From contig CAZMKU010000002.1 of NCBI GenBank assembly GCA_964567085.1, positions 1 through 57,108 on the forward strand: 57,108 bases of DNA, in the 5' to 3' direction. Source of the DNA: SVTX01 sp964567085. GTDB taxonomy: Bacteria; Bacillota; Clostridia; Oscillospirales; CAG-272. How positions within the stretch are numbered: the first letter of the stretch is position 1; each line of letters begins with the position of its first letter. A model generated the notes under the pieces. That model was not told where the DNA came from and searched no databases. It was given only the letters and a program-made list of their open reading frames with translations. Below are positions 1-8,942 of this stretch, piece by piece. Both the position numbers and the translations under genes were made by a program.

Positions 1-3000
1 ACACCGATAAATGCCTGCTCACCGCCCGACAGCTGCATAAGATTCTTGATGATCTTGCCGGGAGGCGCCGCCTTGATCTCAATTCCGCTTTCAAGCACGT
101 TTTCGGGATCGGTCAGGAAAAGCTCTGCCGAGCCGCCGCCGAAAAGCTCTCTGAAGGTCGTGCCGAAGTTCTCGTTGATCTGATTGAAGGATTCGATAAA
201 CGCCGCCTTCATTTCAACCTCAAGCTTGGAAATAATATCCGTAAGCTCTACCTTTGACTTCTGCAGGTCCTCGATCTGCGCGGACATATAGTCGTATCTT
301 TCCTTGATCTCCTTGTACTTATTCACGGAGTCAAGGTCAACGTTACCGATACTGCGGAGCTTGTTCTTGCACTCGGTCTGAAGCTTTACGTACTCGGCGT
401 GATTTTCGCGTGTAACCTCGGGATAACCGAGAGCCACAGCATCAGCGCGCGTAAGCTCATAATCGTCCCAAAGCTTGCTTGCAAGCTTGTCGTACGCATC
501 GCGGAGATTTGAGAGCTTATTCTCATTTCTCGTATGCTCCTGGAATACGACTTCCTTGTGAGACATCTTTTCTCTGATGAGCGCGTTGATCTCGTTTGTC
601 TTTTTCTCGAATTCAAGGTTGCCCTCGTCGATCTCGGCGCGCTTCGCATTGAGGGAGGCGAGATTTTCGGAGCCCTCGGCATACGAGCGTCTGTTCTCGA
701 TCTGCGCCTGCTCAAGTGCTTCTATCTGCGCCTTATACGTTGCGATTCTGTCGTTGTGGGCAGAAATATCCGCCTCGATTATTCTTATTCTTTCATAAGA
801 TACCTCAAGCAGAGCCTCTGCCGCCTCAATATCCTTGTTCTTTTCACTGTAAGAGATAATGAGCTGTGTCTTGCCCTTTTCGATATCCTCAAGAGAGAAT
901 TCTTTGTCAACCTTCTCGGCGTTCTTCTCCTCGCGGAGCGCCGTTATCTGCTCAATTCTCTTTTCAATTTCCGCCTCGTCAGCAGTAAGAGATACGATAT
1001 CATCATCGTACTGCTCGGCCTTGGAAATAAATTCCTCGTAGTCTGCGCGAAGTCTTGCGATCAGCTGATCGTTTGCTTCGAGCTTCGCGTTGATCTGCTC
1101 GAGCGCCGCCGCCTCGGTATTCTTCAATACCTCAATAAGACTGCGACGGTTGTCAAGATCGTCGATTATGTCGTTTGCGTCGTCGATAGCTTCCTTGATC
1201 TTTTTAAGCTCGACATTATCTGCCTTGATAGCAGCTTCAAGCTCCTCAGCTTCTTTTGTAAGACGCTTGATCTCGTCGGCGCGGGAGAGCACACCGCCGC
1301 CCGTCTTTACAGAACCGCCCGTGAAAGAGCCTCCCGCGTTTATCTGCTGACCGTCGAGAGTAACTACTCTCACCTTATACTTGAGCGCCTTTGCCATAAC
1401 GGTCGCGTTCTCAATGTTGTCAAACACGAGAGTTCTGCCAAGCAAAGAGCTTATCACGTTCGCAAATTTCGCATCGCTTGAGCAGAGCTTGTCCGCCGTG
1501 GAAATGTATCCAGCAAAGCCGCAAGCATCTCTCATCTCGTTCGTTTCGCTCTGGGGTCGCATTGAAGTCAAGGGGAAGAACGTCGCTCTGCCCGCCTGAC
1601 CCTTTTTGAGCGTGAACATAGCCGCCTTTGCGGTCTCCTCGTCGTCAACGACGATGTTCTGCAGATTTGCACCGAGAGCGGTTTCGATCGCGGTTACGTA
1701 TTTGGAATCAACCGAAATAACCTTTGAAAGCGGGCCGTAAATTCGAGAGCATCTCTCGCCCCTCATAGTTGTAACGCGTCCTGCCTCGTATTCCTTCATA
1801 ATGAAGCGAACGCTGTTGGAATAGCCCTCGAACTGCTCCTCCATCGCCTTGATAGTAGCAATTCTGTGGTTGGCAGAATCAAATCTGTGTGTCTTTGCGG
1901 CAATACTCTCGAAAAGCTCGCCGTACTCGGTGTTCCTGCCGACAAGCAGAGTCTTCTGCTCGCTTATCTGCGCGTTTATATTATTGATCTCGTCGGCGTA
2001 CTTGTTGACAGTTCTTTCCTTGACACCGCTCTGCTTCCTGTATTCTGCGGAAACGGTTTCGTATTCCTCGATGTCAGTTAAGATCTGCGCGTTTCTGTCG
2101 CTACCGCTGTTCTTGGCGTTCTCGATTACGGAAATACGAACCTTTATGTCAGTTGCCTCGTCCTCTGCCTTCTTGATATCAACGAGCGCAGTATCGATCT
2201 CCTTGTTAAGAGCCGCGATATCGCATTTAACGGAGAAGATCTCGTCCTCAACCGCCTCAAGCTTTGTCTGTATCTCGTCTCTCTCGCCCGTGAGCTGCGC
2301 TATCTTGTCCTTCTGAGCGGAGCATCTACCCTGCTCGTCAGAAAGATTCTGCTCCAAGGTATCGCGCGTCATAGCCGATGCCGCGCTCATTTCCTTGGCG
2401 TGCGCGAGATTGCTCTCGTTCACCTTGAATTCACCCTCAAGAGAGAAATTCGCGTTTGTCTGCTCGCGAATGAGATTGAGTATCTGCGCGGATGCCATTC
2501 TGCCGCTCTGCGCAGCCTCGAAAAGCTTTGCGCTTCTTGTATCAAGCGCTTCGATCGCGTCCTCCGCGCTCTTTAAGTCAAACGCGGAATGGCGCAGATT
2601 TTCCTCCGCCGCCGCAATATCCGTCTTATATATTTCCGTATCGTAAAGCCAAAGGCTTACGTCTGCCTGCTTTTTTCTATCAAGAAGCTCGATAGCGCGC
2701 TTTGCCTTCTCACTCTCGCGCTGAAGGGGGCCCACCTGCGACTCGACCTCGGTAAATATGTCCATAATACGGGTCATATTGTCCTCGGTCTGCGAAAGCT
2801 TTCTCTCCGCCTCGCTCTTCTTGTGTCTGTATTTTGCAATTCCCGAGGCGTCCTCGAAAATACCGCGGCGCTCGTCGCTCTTTCTCGACACCATATCGGC
2901 AATTCTGCCCTGACCGATAATTGAATATCCGTCACGGCCGATACCCGTGTTCATAAAGAGCTCGTATATATCGCGAAGGCGCACGTTCTTACGGTTGATG

Positions 3001-3365
3001 AAATATTCACTCTCGCCGCCGCGGAAATAACGTCTTGTAACGGTTACCTCGTCGTAAGGACAGTCGAGCTTCGTATCCTCGCCCGTGTTATCAAACGTAA
3101 CCGAAACCTCGGCGTAGCCCATAGGTCTGCGGCTGTCCGCGCCGCCAAAGATAACGTCCTCCATTTTCGTTCCGCGCAGAGTTTTAGAGGATATTTCGCC
3201 CAAAACCCAACGCATCGCGTCGGCAATATTCGATTTTCCGCTTCCGTTAGGTCCGACGATAACGGTAACACCCGTCGCGTTCTCGCCCTCGCCCGCGTCA
3301 AACACGAGCTTCGTTTTATCGGGAAACGACTTAAATCCCTGCAGTTCAATCGACTTTAAATACAT
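1..3365 (-). CDS. smc: Chromosome segregation ATPase SMC (partial, C-terminal end missing)
   Basis: SMC forms the ATP-driven ring that, with ScpA and ScpB, organises and segregates the chromosome. The reading frame enters the window from the left edge, so the last part of the gene is missing; 1121 codons are present against a usual length near 1180-1190. The N-terminus begins MYLKSIELQGFKSF and has the Walker A segment GPNGSGKSNI at about residue 36. A long coiled coil follows, then a glycine-rich hinge near the middle (GGSFTGG), a second coiled coil and the ABC signature QLSGGEQ close to the edge. Walker B and the D-loop should lie just outside. The start ATG at 3365 has AAAGG upstream. It is the last gene of a minus-strand cluster after rnc and a radical SAM gene, a common clostridial order. 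Its partners scpA and scpB are at 18.4-19.8 kb. Identification is secure. Confidence 0.97.
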   Translation of the reverse strand, partial: MYLKSIELQGFKSFPDKTKLVFDAGEGENATGVTVIVGPNGSGKSNIADAMRWVLGEISSKTLRGTKMEDVIFGGADSRRPMGYAEVSVTFDNTGEDTKLDCPYDEVTVTRRYFRGGESEYFINRKNVRLRDIYELFMNTGIGRDGYSIIGQGRIADMVSRKSDERRGIFEDASGIAKYRHKKSEAERKLSQTEDNMTRIMDIFTEVESQVGPLQRESEKAKRAIELLDRKKQADVSLWLYDTEIYKTDIAAAEENLRHSAFDLKSAEDAIEALDTRSAKLFEAAQSGRMASAQILNLIREQTNANFSLEGEFKVNESNLAHAKEMSAASAMTRDTLEQNLSDEQGRCSAQKDKIAQLTGERDEIQTKLEAVEDEIFSVKCDIAALNKEIDTALVDIKKAEDEATDIKVRISVIENAKNSGSDRNAQILTDIEEYETVSAEYRKQSGVKERTVNKYADEINNINAQISEQKTLLVGRNTEYGELFESIAAKTHRFDSANHRIATIKAMEEQFEGYSNSVRFIMKEYEAGRVTTMRGERCSRIYGPLSKVISVDSKYVTAIETALGANLQNIVVDDEETAKAAMFTLKKGQAGRATFFPLTSMRPQSETNEMRDACGFAGYISTADKLCSSDAKFANVISSLLGRTLVFDNIENATVMAKALKYKVRVVTLDGQQINAGGSFTGGSVKTGGGVLSRADEIKRLTKEAEELEAAIKADNVELKKIKEAIDDANDIIDDLDNRRSLIEVLKNTEAAALEQINAKLEANDQLIARLRADYEEFISKAEQYDDDIVSLTADEAEIEKRIEQITALREEKNAEKVDKEFSLEDIEKGKTQLIISYSEKNKDIEAAEALLEVSYERIRIIEADISAHNDRIATYKAQIEALEQAQIENRRSYAEGSENLASLNAKRAEIDEGNLEFEKKTNEINALIREKMSHKEVVFQEHTRNENKLSNLRDAYDKLASKLWDDYELTRADAVALGYPEVTRENHAEYVKLQTECKNKLRSIGNVDLDSVNKYKEIKERYDYMSAQIEDLQKSKVELTDIISKLEVEMKAAFIESFNQINENFGTTFRELFGGGSAELFLTDPENVLESGIEIKAAPPGKIIKNLMQLSGGEQAFIG

Positions 3366-3378
3366 CTTTTTCCTTTCC

Positions 3379-3396
3379 GCCAAAAAGCCTTTTGGC
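3379..3396 (-). promoter_or_regulatory. Short hairpin just upstream of the smc ribosome binding site
   Basis: GCCAAAA and TTTTGGC pair perfectly around a 4-nt loop, ending about 14 nt before the smc start. There is no long U-run directly after the stem. It could be an mRNA processing or stabilising element between the radical SAM gene and smc. Its function is unknown. Confidence 0.35.
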
Positions 3397-3414
3397 AAGA
3401 TAGCTTTTACATAT

Positions 3415-4446
3415 TCAGGAAAGGCTTGAAAGCCTTATTGCTTCTATATCTCGGCTCTCGGTGATCTTAATTTTCCCGATTCCGTAAAGAGCCTTTATTC
3501 TCTCTCGGTTCTTACCCCTCTGCCCAAGCAGCTTTGAGGTATGCCCCGCGGGTATTTCAAACTCAGCGACCGTAGCGCCTTGATAGTTTCTTGCCTCGAT
3601 CTGCGCGCACATCTGACTAAAATAAAGCTCGCCGTATACAAGCTCGCCAAGCGCCGCGTGGTTTGCGCCGCCCATCACACAGGACTCGTCCGAGAGGTTG
3701 TCCGAGGCGCAAAGCCCTATTCTTATACAGTCGACGTTTCGCTCCGTCAGGCACTCAAGCACCGTCGCCGAGCGAGATACCGCGTCGTCAAGCTCAAGAG
3801 GAGCATATTCTCCGCGCTGTGTCATCTCAGCAAGCTCGGTGTCGTAGAAAACGACCGTGGGATAAATTCTTGCGCCGTCGCAGCCCATATCCGAGATCTT
3901 CTCTGCCGTATAAAGCTCTTTTTCAATATCAGAGCTCGGCAATCCTATCATCATCTGACCGACAAGATAATATCCGCGCGCCTTGATAAGCTTGCACGCC
4001 TCCTCGGCTTGAGCCGCCGTGTGCCCGCGCTTTGAAGCGACAAGCACCTCGTCGTCCATGCTCTGAAGTCCAAGCTCGATCGCGCTTATCGTGTAATTCC
4101 CGAGAATATCGAGTATCTCGTCGTTGATATAATCGGGACGGGTGGACATTCTGATACCCACGATTTTTGCGCGCCCATCGTCATCACGTCTTACAAACTC
4201 CTCCGCTATATCAAGCAGATAGATCATAAGCGAGCGGTCAATTCCCGTAAACGAGCCGCCGAAATACGCGATCTCTACCTCGCACGACGGGTCTATCGTA
4301 TTGAGCGCGGCATTTATTTCTTCCCTTACGCTATCCCGACAAAAGCTCGTTTTTCCCGATATTGAGCGTTGATTACAGAACACGCACATATTCGGGCAGC
4401 CCAGGTGCGGGATAAAAATGGGAATATTTTTATGCTTATTTATCAT
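3415..4446 (-). CDS. Radical SAM protein, Elp3-like without acetyltransferase domain
   Basis: A radical SAM enzyme of 343 residues. The iron-sulfur motif is visible near the N-terminus as CPNMCVFC, the CX3CX2C spacing, and is followed by the family motif YFGGSFTG. The N-terminal half resembles the radical SAM domain of Elp3 (tRNA wobble-uridine modification), but the C-terminal GNAT acetyltransferase domain of true Elp3 is absent. The substrate is therefore unknown. The open frame could begin at a TTG at 4452 that overlaps the rnc stop, but the ATG at 4446 is a better start. It lies between rnc and smc, as this family often does in Clostridia, which suggests a housekeeping role in RNA modification. 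Family assignment is confident, the reaction is not. Confidence 0.85.
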   Translation of the reverse strand: MINKHKNIPIFIPHLGCPNMCVFCNQRSISGKTSFCRDSVREEINAALNTIDPSCEVEIAYFGGSFTGIDRSLMIYLLDIAEEFVRRDDDGRAKIVGIRMSTRPDYINDEILDILGNYTISAIELGLQSMDDEVLVASKRGHTAAQAEEACKLIKARGYYLVGQMMIGLPSSDIEKELYTAEKISDMGCDGARIYPTVVFYDTELAEMTQRGEYAPLELDDAVSRSATVLECLTERNVDCIRIGLCASDNLSDESCVMGGANHAALGELVYGELYFSQMCAQIEARNYQGATVAEFEIPAGHTSKLLGQRGKNRERIKALYGIGKIKITESRDIEAIRLSSLS

Positions 4447-4448
4447 TG

Positions 4449-5177
4449 TCAAAGACTCTCAACCGAAAAGAGCTTCAAGGCTTCCTTGGCGGCATTCTGC
4501 TCCGCAGCTCTCTTGCTTCTTCCCTCGCCTCTGCCGATGACGTTGGAATTAAGCCTTGCCTCAACGCAGAACGTCTTCATGTGGTCGGGTCCCGATTCGC
4601 TTACAGTCACGTACTCAAGGAAATCGCCCTCCGCCTGCTGAACGAATTGCTGAAGTCTCGTCTTGGCATCTGCGGAAAATCCGCTCGTGCGCAGACTTGC
4701 GATCTCGTCCTTGATAAACGGCATAAGAAAGCCTTCGCAAGCGGCATATCCATTGTCACCCGCGTCTATGTAGATCGAAGCTAAAAGCGCTTCAAATGCG
4801 TCTGCCAAAATGGACTTTCTGTGTCTGCCCTGATTCTTTTCCTCGCCAATGCCGAGCAGGAGATAGTCGCCAAGATTTATTTTTTCGGCATAACCCGAAA
4901 GCGCTCTCTCGCAAACGACCTCCGCTCTCATTCTCGTCAACTCCCCTTCGGGACAATCGGGAAACTCGCGGTAGAGATATCTGCTCGTTATGAGAGACAG
5001 CACGCTATCGCCAAGAAATTCAAGCCTTTCGTTGCAAAGAAGATGATGATTTTTCGCACCCGATTCGTTTGAATAGGACGAATGAGTAAGAGCTCTCTGC
5101 AAAAGCATTTTATCGCTGAATTCGTATTTGATTTTACCTTCAAGCGCATTTGCGCCAAACGGAGTGATATACGACAT
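4449..5177 (-). CDS. rnc: Ribonuclease III
   Basis: Endoribonuclease specific for double-stranded RNA; it processes rRNA precursors and some mRNAs. From the chosen start the protein has 242 residues. The catalytic signature NERLEFLGDSVL is at residues 49-60 and supplies the metal-binding Glu and Asp; a second acidic cluster, DAFEALLASIYID, follows. The C-terminal 70 residues form the double-stranded RNA-binding domain with the basic GRSKRAAEQNAA helix. A longer frame opens with TTG at 5195, but the ATG at 5177 has AAGGA six bases upstream and is preferred. The gene follows trmFO by about 20 bases and ends just before the radical SAM start, so the genes are probably co-transcribed. Confidence 0.96.
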   Translation of the reverse strand: MSYITPFGANALEGKIKYEFSDKMLLQRALTHSSYSNESGAKNHHLLCNERLEFLGDSVLSLITSRYLYREFPDCPEGELTRMRAEVVCERALSGYAEKINLGDYLLLGIGEEKNQGRHRKSILADAFEALLASIYIDAGDNGYAACEGFLMPFIKDEIASLRTSGFSADAKTRLQQFVQQAEGDFLEYVTVSESGPDHMKTFCVEARLNSNVIGRGEGRSKRAAEQNAAKEALKLFSVESL

Positions 5178-5198
5178 TTCAAATCCTTGTGCCAAGCT

Positions 5199-6557
5199 TT
5201 AGTTGGCATCATTACCTTTTATCTGATATTTTTCAATAATTTCCGAAAGCGCTGTGAGCGCGCGCTCGGCAACCACCTCGTATTTTGCGACCTTGCCGCC
5301 GCGCACCTTATAGCCAAGCGGCTCAATAATTCCGAAGTTCGCATTCATAGGCACGAAGCTTCCGCTCATATTGCCAACGCTTATATATTTCGCCATAGCG
5401 CCGATCATAGTTGTTTCGGGGAATATGATGGGCTCCTCGCCAAGCGCTCGTCTTGCGGCGTTCACACCCGCAACGAATCCCGAGCCCGTGGACTCAATAT
5501 AGCCCTCAACACCCGTCATCTGCCCCGCAAAATATATATCGGGCTTCTCTATCATAGCGTAATCTCTGCCAAGCACACCCGGCGACGAGAGGTACGTGTT
5601 TCTGTGCATAATTCCGTAACGGAGAAATTCCGCATCCTCAAGTCCGGGAATCATGGAGAACACTCTTTTCTGCTCGGGGAAAGCCAAGTGTGTCTGGAAG
5701 CCAACGAGGTTGTACATCGTTCCCTCCTTGTTTTCCTTGCGGAGCTGAACCACGGCGTATGCTTCCTTACCCGTGCGCTTGTCAACAAGGCCTACGGGCT
5801 TTAACGGACCGTAAAGAAGCGTATCGTGTCCCCGTCTTGCCATTACCTCAACGGGCATACAGCCCTCGAACACCTTTAATTCCTTCTGGCTTTCACGGTC
5901 AAAATCGTGAAGCTCCGCCTCACGAGCCGAGATGAGCTCGTTATAAAACGCGTCGTACTGCTCGCGAGTCATAGGACAATTAAGATAGTCCGCGTCGCCC
6001 TTATCGTATCTTGACGCGGCGTAAACTATGTCGTAATTTATGGACTCCGCATCAATGATTGGCGCCGCAGCATCAAAGAAATGAAGCGAGCCTATACCTA
6101 TTTGCTTATCGATATATTCCGCCATTCCCTCGCTCGTGAGCGGACCCGTGGCGATAACCGTAATTCGACCGTCCTCGACCGAGGTGACCTCTTTTTCAAT
6201 AACCTCAATATTAGGGTGGGTTTTTATTTTCTCGGTAATGTAGCCCGAGAAAATATTTCTGTCCACCGCAAGCGCCGAGCCCGCGGGAACACGCGCAAAG
6301 TATGCCGCCTGCATAATGAGTGAGCCCATTCTGTGAAGCTCCTCCTTGAGCAAGCCCGACGCGACGGTCACGCGGTCGGAGCGAAGCGAATTGGAGCATA
6401 CAAGCTCCGCAAAGCTCTCCGAATGATGCGCGGGCGTGAATTTTTGGGGCTTCATTTCAAAGAGTCTGACCTTGACTCCCCTCTCTGCCGCCTGCCACGC
6501 CGCCTCACATCCCGCAAGACCTGCGCCGTATATATCAATAGATTTCTGATTTTCCAT
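5199..6557 (-). CDS. trmFO: Folate/FAD-dependent tRNA (uracil-54-C5)-methyltransferase TrmFO
   Basis: Makes ribothymidine at position 54 of tRNA using methylene-tetrahydrofolate and FAD, the Gram-positive alternative to SAM-dependent TrmA. The 452-residue protein begins with a dinucleotide-binding loop, IDIYGAGLAGCEAAW, then a family-typical stretch containing CSNSLRSD, where the cysteine is characteristic. The late segment YFAGQMTGVEGYIES matches the conserved C-terminal FAD region. Length is normal for the family (about 435-455). It starts 17 bases after the topA stop. The topA-trmFO neighbourhood is very common in Bacillota (often followed by xerC and codY in Bacillus; here by rnc). Confidence 0.97.
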   Translation of the reverse strand: MENQKSIDIYGAGLAGCEAAWQAAERGVKVRLFEMKPQKFTPAHHSESFAELVCSNSLRSDRVTVASGLLKEELHRMGSLIMQAAYFARVPAGSALAVDRNIFSGYITEKIKTHPNIEVIEKEVTSVEDGRITVIATGPLTSEGMAEYIDKQIGIGSLHFFDAAAPIIDAESINYDIVYAASRYDKGDADYLNCPMTREQYDAFYNELISAREAELHDFDRESQKELKVFEGCMPVEVMARRGHDTLLYGPLKPVGLVDKRTGKEAYAVVQLRKENKEGTMYNLVGFQTHLAFPEQKRVFSMIPGLEDAEFLRYGIMHRNTYLSSPGVLGRDYAMIEKPDIYFAGQMTGVEGYIESTGSGFVAGVNAARRALGEEPIIFPETTMIGAMAKYISVGNMSGSFVPMNANFGIIEPLGYKVRGGKVAKYEVVAERALTALSEIIEKYQIKGNDAN

Positions 6558-6574
6558 TAAATTTTACCTTTTGT

Positions 6575-8911
6575 TTATTCCGCGCTCTCTGCCTCGGCAT
6601 TCTTTGTAAATCCGCAGCCGTCGGTATGACAAACGAGCAGACTCTTGCCCTTCTTCCTGAAAAGAAGCTTTGAGCAGTGAGGGCATTTTTCATTCGTGGG
6701 CATATCCCAGGAGGAGAAATTACACGTGGGATATTTCTCACAGCTATAGAACACAGTCTTGTTCTTACCGTGCTTCATAACGACCTTCGAGCCGCACTCG
6801 GGGCAGGCAACGCCGATATCCTTCTGCTTTGCCTTCGTAGTCTTGCAGGCAGGATAATTTACGCAAGCGTAGAAGCTGCCGAAGCGACCCGTGCGCAGAA
6901 CCATATCCGCTCCGCACTTTTCGCATTTGAAGTCTGCAACAATGAGCTTCTTACCCTGCGATTCCTGTTCCTTTTCAACAACGGGAGTCTCCACTACGGT
7001 CTCTTCAACCTCAACCTTTTCCGCCGCCTTGCCGTTATCGGTTACAAAGGGCTTTGTATTGCGGCAACGGGGGTAATTGGGACAAGCCACGAACTTTCCG
7101 TATCTGCCGTTCTTGATAACCATCTTCGAGCCGCACTTCTCACAAGCTATATCGGTTTCCTCGACGGGAACCTCGATAGTCTTTTCCCCGAGCTTGCGCT
7201 CCGCCTCGGAGAGCTGAACCGAAAATCCTCCCCAGAAATCCCCAAGCACCTCGCTCATAGTCACGTCGCCGCGCTCGATCTCGTCGAGCTTGTTTTCGAT
7301 ATCCGCCGTAAACTTATAGTCAACCACGGAATTGAAATTCTCGAGCATAAGGTCGTTCGTTATCTCACCGAGAGCCGTGGGAACGAGGGATTTGCCGTCG
7401 CGCTTTACGTAGTTTCTCTGAATAATTGTCGTAATGATCGACGAGAAGGTACTCGGTCTGCCGATTCCCTTTTCCTCAAGGAATTTGATAAGAGTTGCCT
7501 CTGTATATCTCTTGGGAGCCTCCGTAAAATGCTTTGCGGGAAGCGTCTTTGAGAGCGAGAGAGCATCTCCCTTATTGATTGCGGGGATCTTGCCGTCTCT
7601 TTCCTCGCGAAGCTCGTCTGCATTCTTCGTCTGCTCGTCCTCGCTCTCCTCGTAAATAGCCATATAACCGGGGAACGTCACGGTATAGGACGCCGCTCGG
7701 AAAATATAACCCGAATTTTCAATATCAACCGTAACAGTCGCCAAAGCCGCCGACTGCATCTGGCTTGCAACGAATCTTTCCCAGATAAGCTTATATATCT
7801 TATACTGATCGGGCGTAAGATACGCCTTTATTCTCTGGGGCTCGAGATTTACGTTTGAGGGTCTTATAGCCTCGTGAGCGTCCTGCGCACCCGACTTCGT
7901 CTTATACACTCTGGGCTCTTCCGTATTATACTGCTCGCCGTATCTCTCGCCGATAAATTTGCGCGTTGCCTCCTGCGCCTCCGCGGACACACGGAGAGAG
8001 TCTGTACGCATATACGTAATAAGACCCTGAACGCCGCCGTTCTCCGAGCCTACGTTAATACCCTCGTAAAGCTCCTGAGCCACTCTCATAGTTCTCTGTG
8101 ACTGGAAGGAAAGCTTCTTGGACGCCTCCTGCTGAAGAGTGGAGGTGATAAAGGGGGGTGTGGGCGCCTTGCTTCTCGTTGCCTTCGTAACGTCGAGCAC
8201 CTTGAATTCTCCCGCCTTGATCGCATCCACAACAGCCATTGCCGCCTCACTGCAGGAAAGGTCAACCTTTCCGTTCTCGTCGCCGTAAAACTTCACCGTA
8301 AAGGTCTTGCCATCGGGCGAAAGAAGCTCGACGTCAATAGTCCAATATTCAACGGGAACGAAATTCTTTATTTCATTTTCACGCTCCACGATGATCCTTG
8401 TCGCAACAGACTGAACTCGTCCTGCGGAAAGACCGCTCTTTACGTTCTTCCAGAGGAGCGGAGAGAGCTTGTAGCCCACGATTCTGTCGAGAATTCGTCT
8501 TGTCTGCTGGGCGTTTACTACGTCCATATCAACAGTTCTCGGCTGCTTTATCGCGCTTTTTACGACGCTCTTCGTGATTTCATTAAAGGTAACTCTCATT
8601 GTCTTTTCAAGCGGAATACCAAGCACGTTCGCAAGATGCCAGGCAATCGCCTCACCCTCACGGTCAGGGTCGGTTGCGAGGAATATCTTGTTTGCCGCTT
8701 TTGCTTCCTTCTTGATCTCCTTGATAAGGTCACCCTTACCTCTTATGTTAATATAATGAGCCTCAAAATCGTTTTCAATATCAATACCCAAGGTGGATTT
8801 GGGAAGATCGCGTACGTGTCCTACCGTTGCCATAACCTTGTAGTTCGAGCCAAGATAGCTTTTAACCGTATTGCTCTTCGAAGGAGACTCCATTATTACG
8901 AGATTTGCCAT
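6575..8911 (-). CDS. topA: DNA topoisomerase I (type IA)
   Basis: Relaxes negative supercoils by single-strand passage. The protein has 778 residues. It opens with the Toprim domain (LVIMESPSKSNTV; the acidic DPDREGEAIAWH motif near residue 80). The active-site tyrosine is in ITYMRTDSLR near residue 300. The C-terminus carries four cysteine zinc-finger units beginning at about residue 590 (CEKCGSK, CEKCGAD, CPECGSK and CPHCSK, each closed by two more Cys). The start has GGAGAAA upstream. It sits between dprA and trmFO with gaps of about 31 and 17 bases, which implies one operon; dprA-topA-trmFO is a classic Gram-positive order. Confidence 0.98.
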   Translation of the reverse strand: MANLVIMESPSKSNTVKSYLGSNYKVMATVGHVRDLPKSTLGIDIENDFEAHYINIRGKGDLIKEIKKEAKAANKIFLATDPDREGEAIAWHLANVLGIPLEKTMRVTFNEITKSVVKSAIKQPRTVDMDVVNAQQTRRILDRIVGYKLSPLLWKNVKSGLSAGRVQSVATRIIVERENEIKNFVPVEYWTIDVELLSPDGKTFTVKFYGDENGKVDLSCSEAAMAVVDAIKAGEFKVLDVTKATRSKAPTPPFITSTLQQEASKKLSFQSQRTMRVAQELYEGINVGSENGGVQGLITYMRTDSLRVSAEAQEATRKFIGERYGEQYNTEEPRVYKTKSGAQDAHEAIRPSNVNLEPQRIKAYLTPDQYKIYKLIWERFVASQMQSAALATVTVDIENSGYIFRAASYTVTFPGYMAIYEESEDEQTKNADELREERDGKIPAINKGDALSLSKTLPAKHFTEAPKRYTEATLIKFLEEKGIGRPSTFSSIITTIIQRNYVKRDGKSLVPTALGEITNDLMLENFNSVVDYKFTADIENKLDEIERGDVTMSEVLGDFWGGFSVQLSEAERKLGEKTIEVPVEETDIACEKCGSKMVIKNGRYGKFVACPNYPRCRNTKPFVTDNGKAAEKVEVEETVVETPVVEKEQESQGKKLIVADFKCEKCGADMVLRTGRFGSFYACVNYPACKTTKAKQKDIGVACPECGSKVVMKHGKNKTVFYSCEKYPTCNFSSWDMPTNEKCPHCSKLLFRKKGKSLLVCHTDGCGFTKNAEAESAE

Positions 8912-8942
8912 TTGATTTTTTCTCCGTTATATATAAATTTTA

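Noticed and set aside
534..1481. Long plus-strand open frame of 315 codons
   Set aside because: It is the antisense shadow of the smc coiled coil; the minus-strand translation is unmistakably SMC with Walker A, hinge and SGGE motif.
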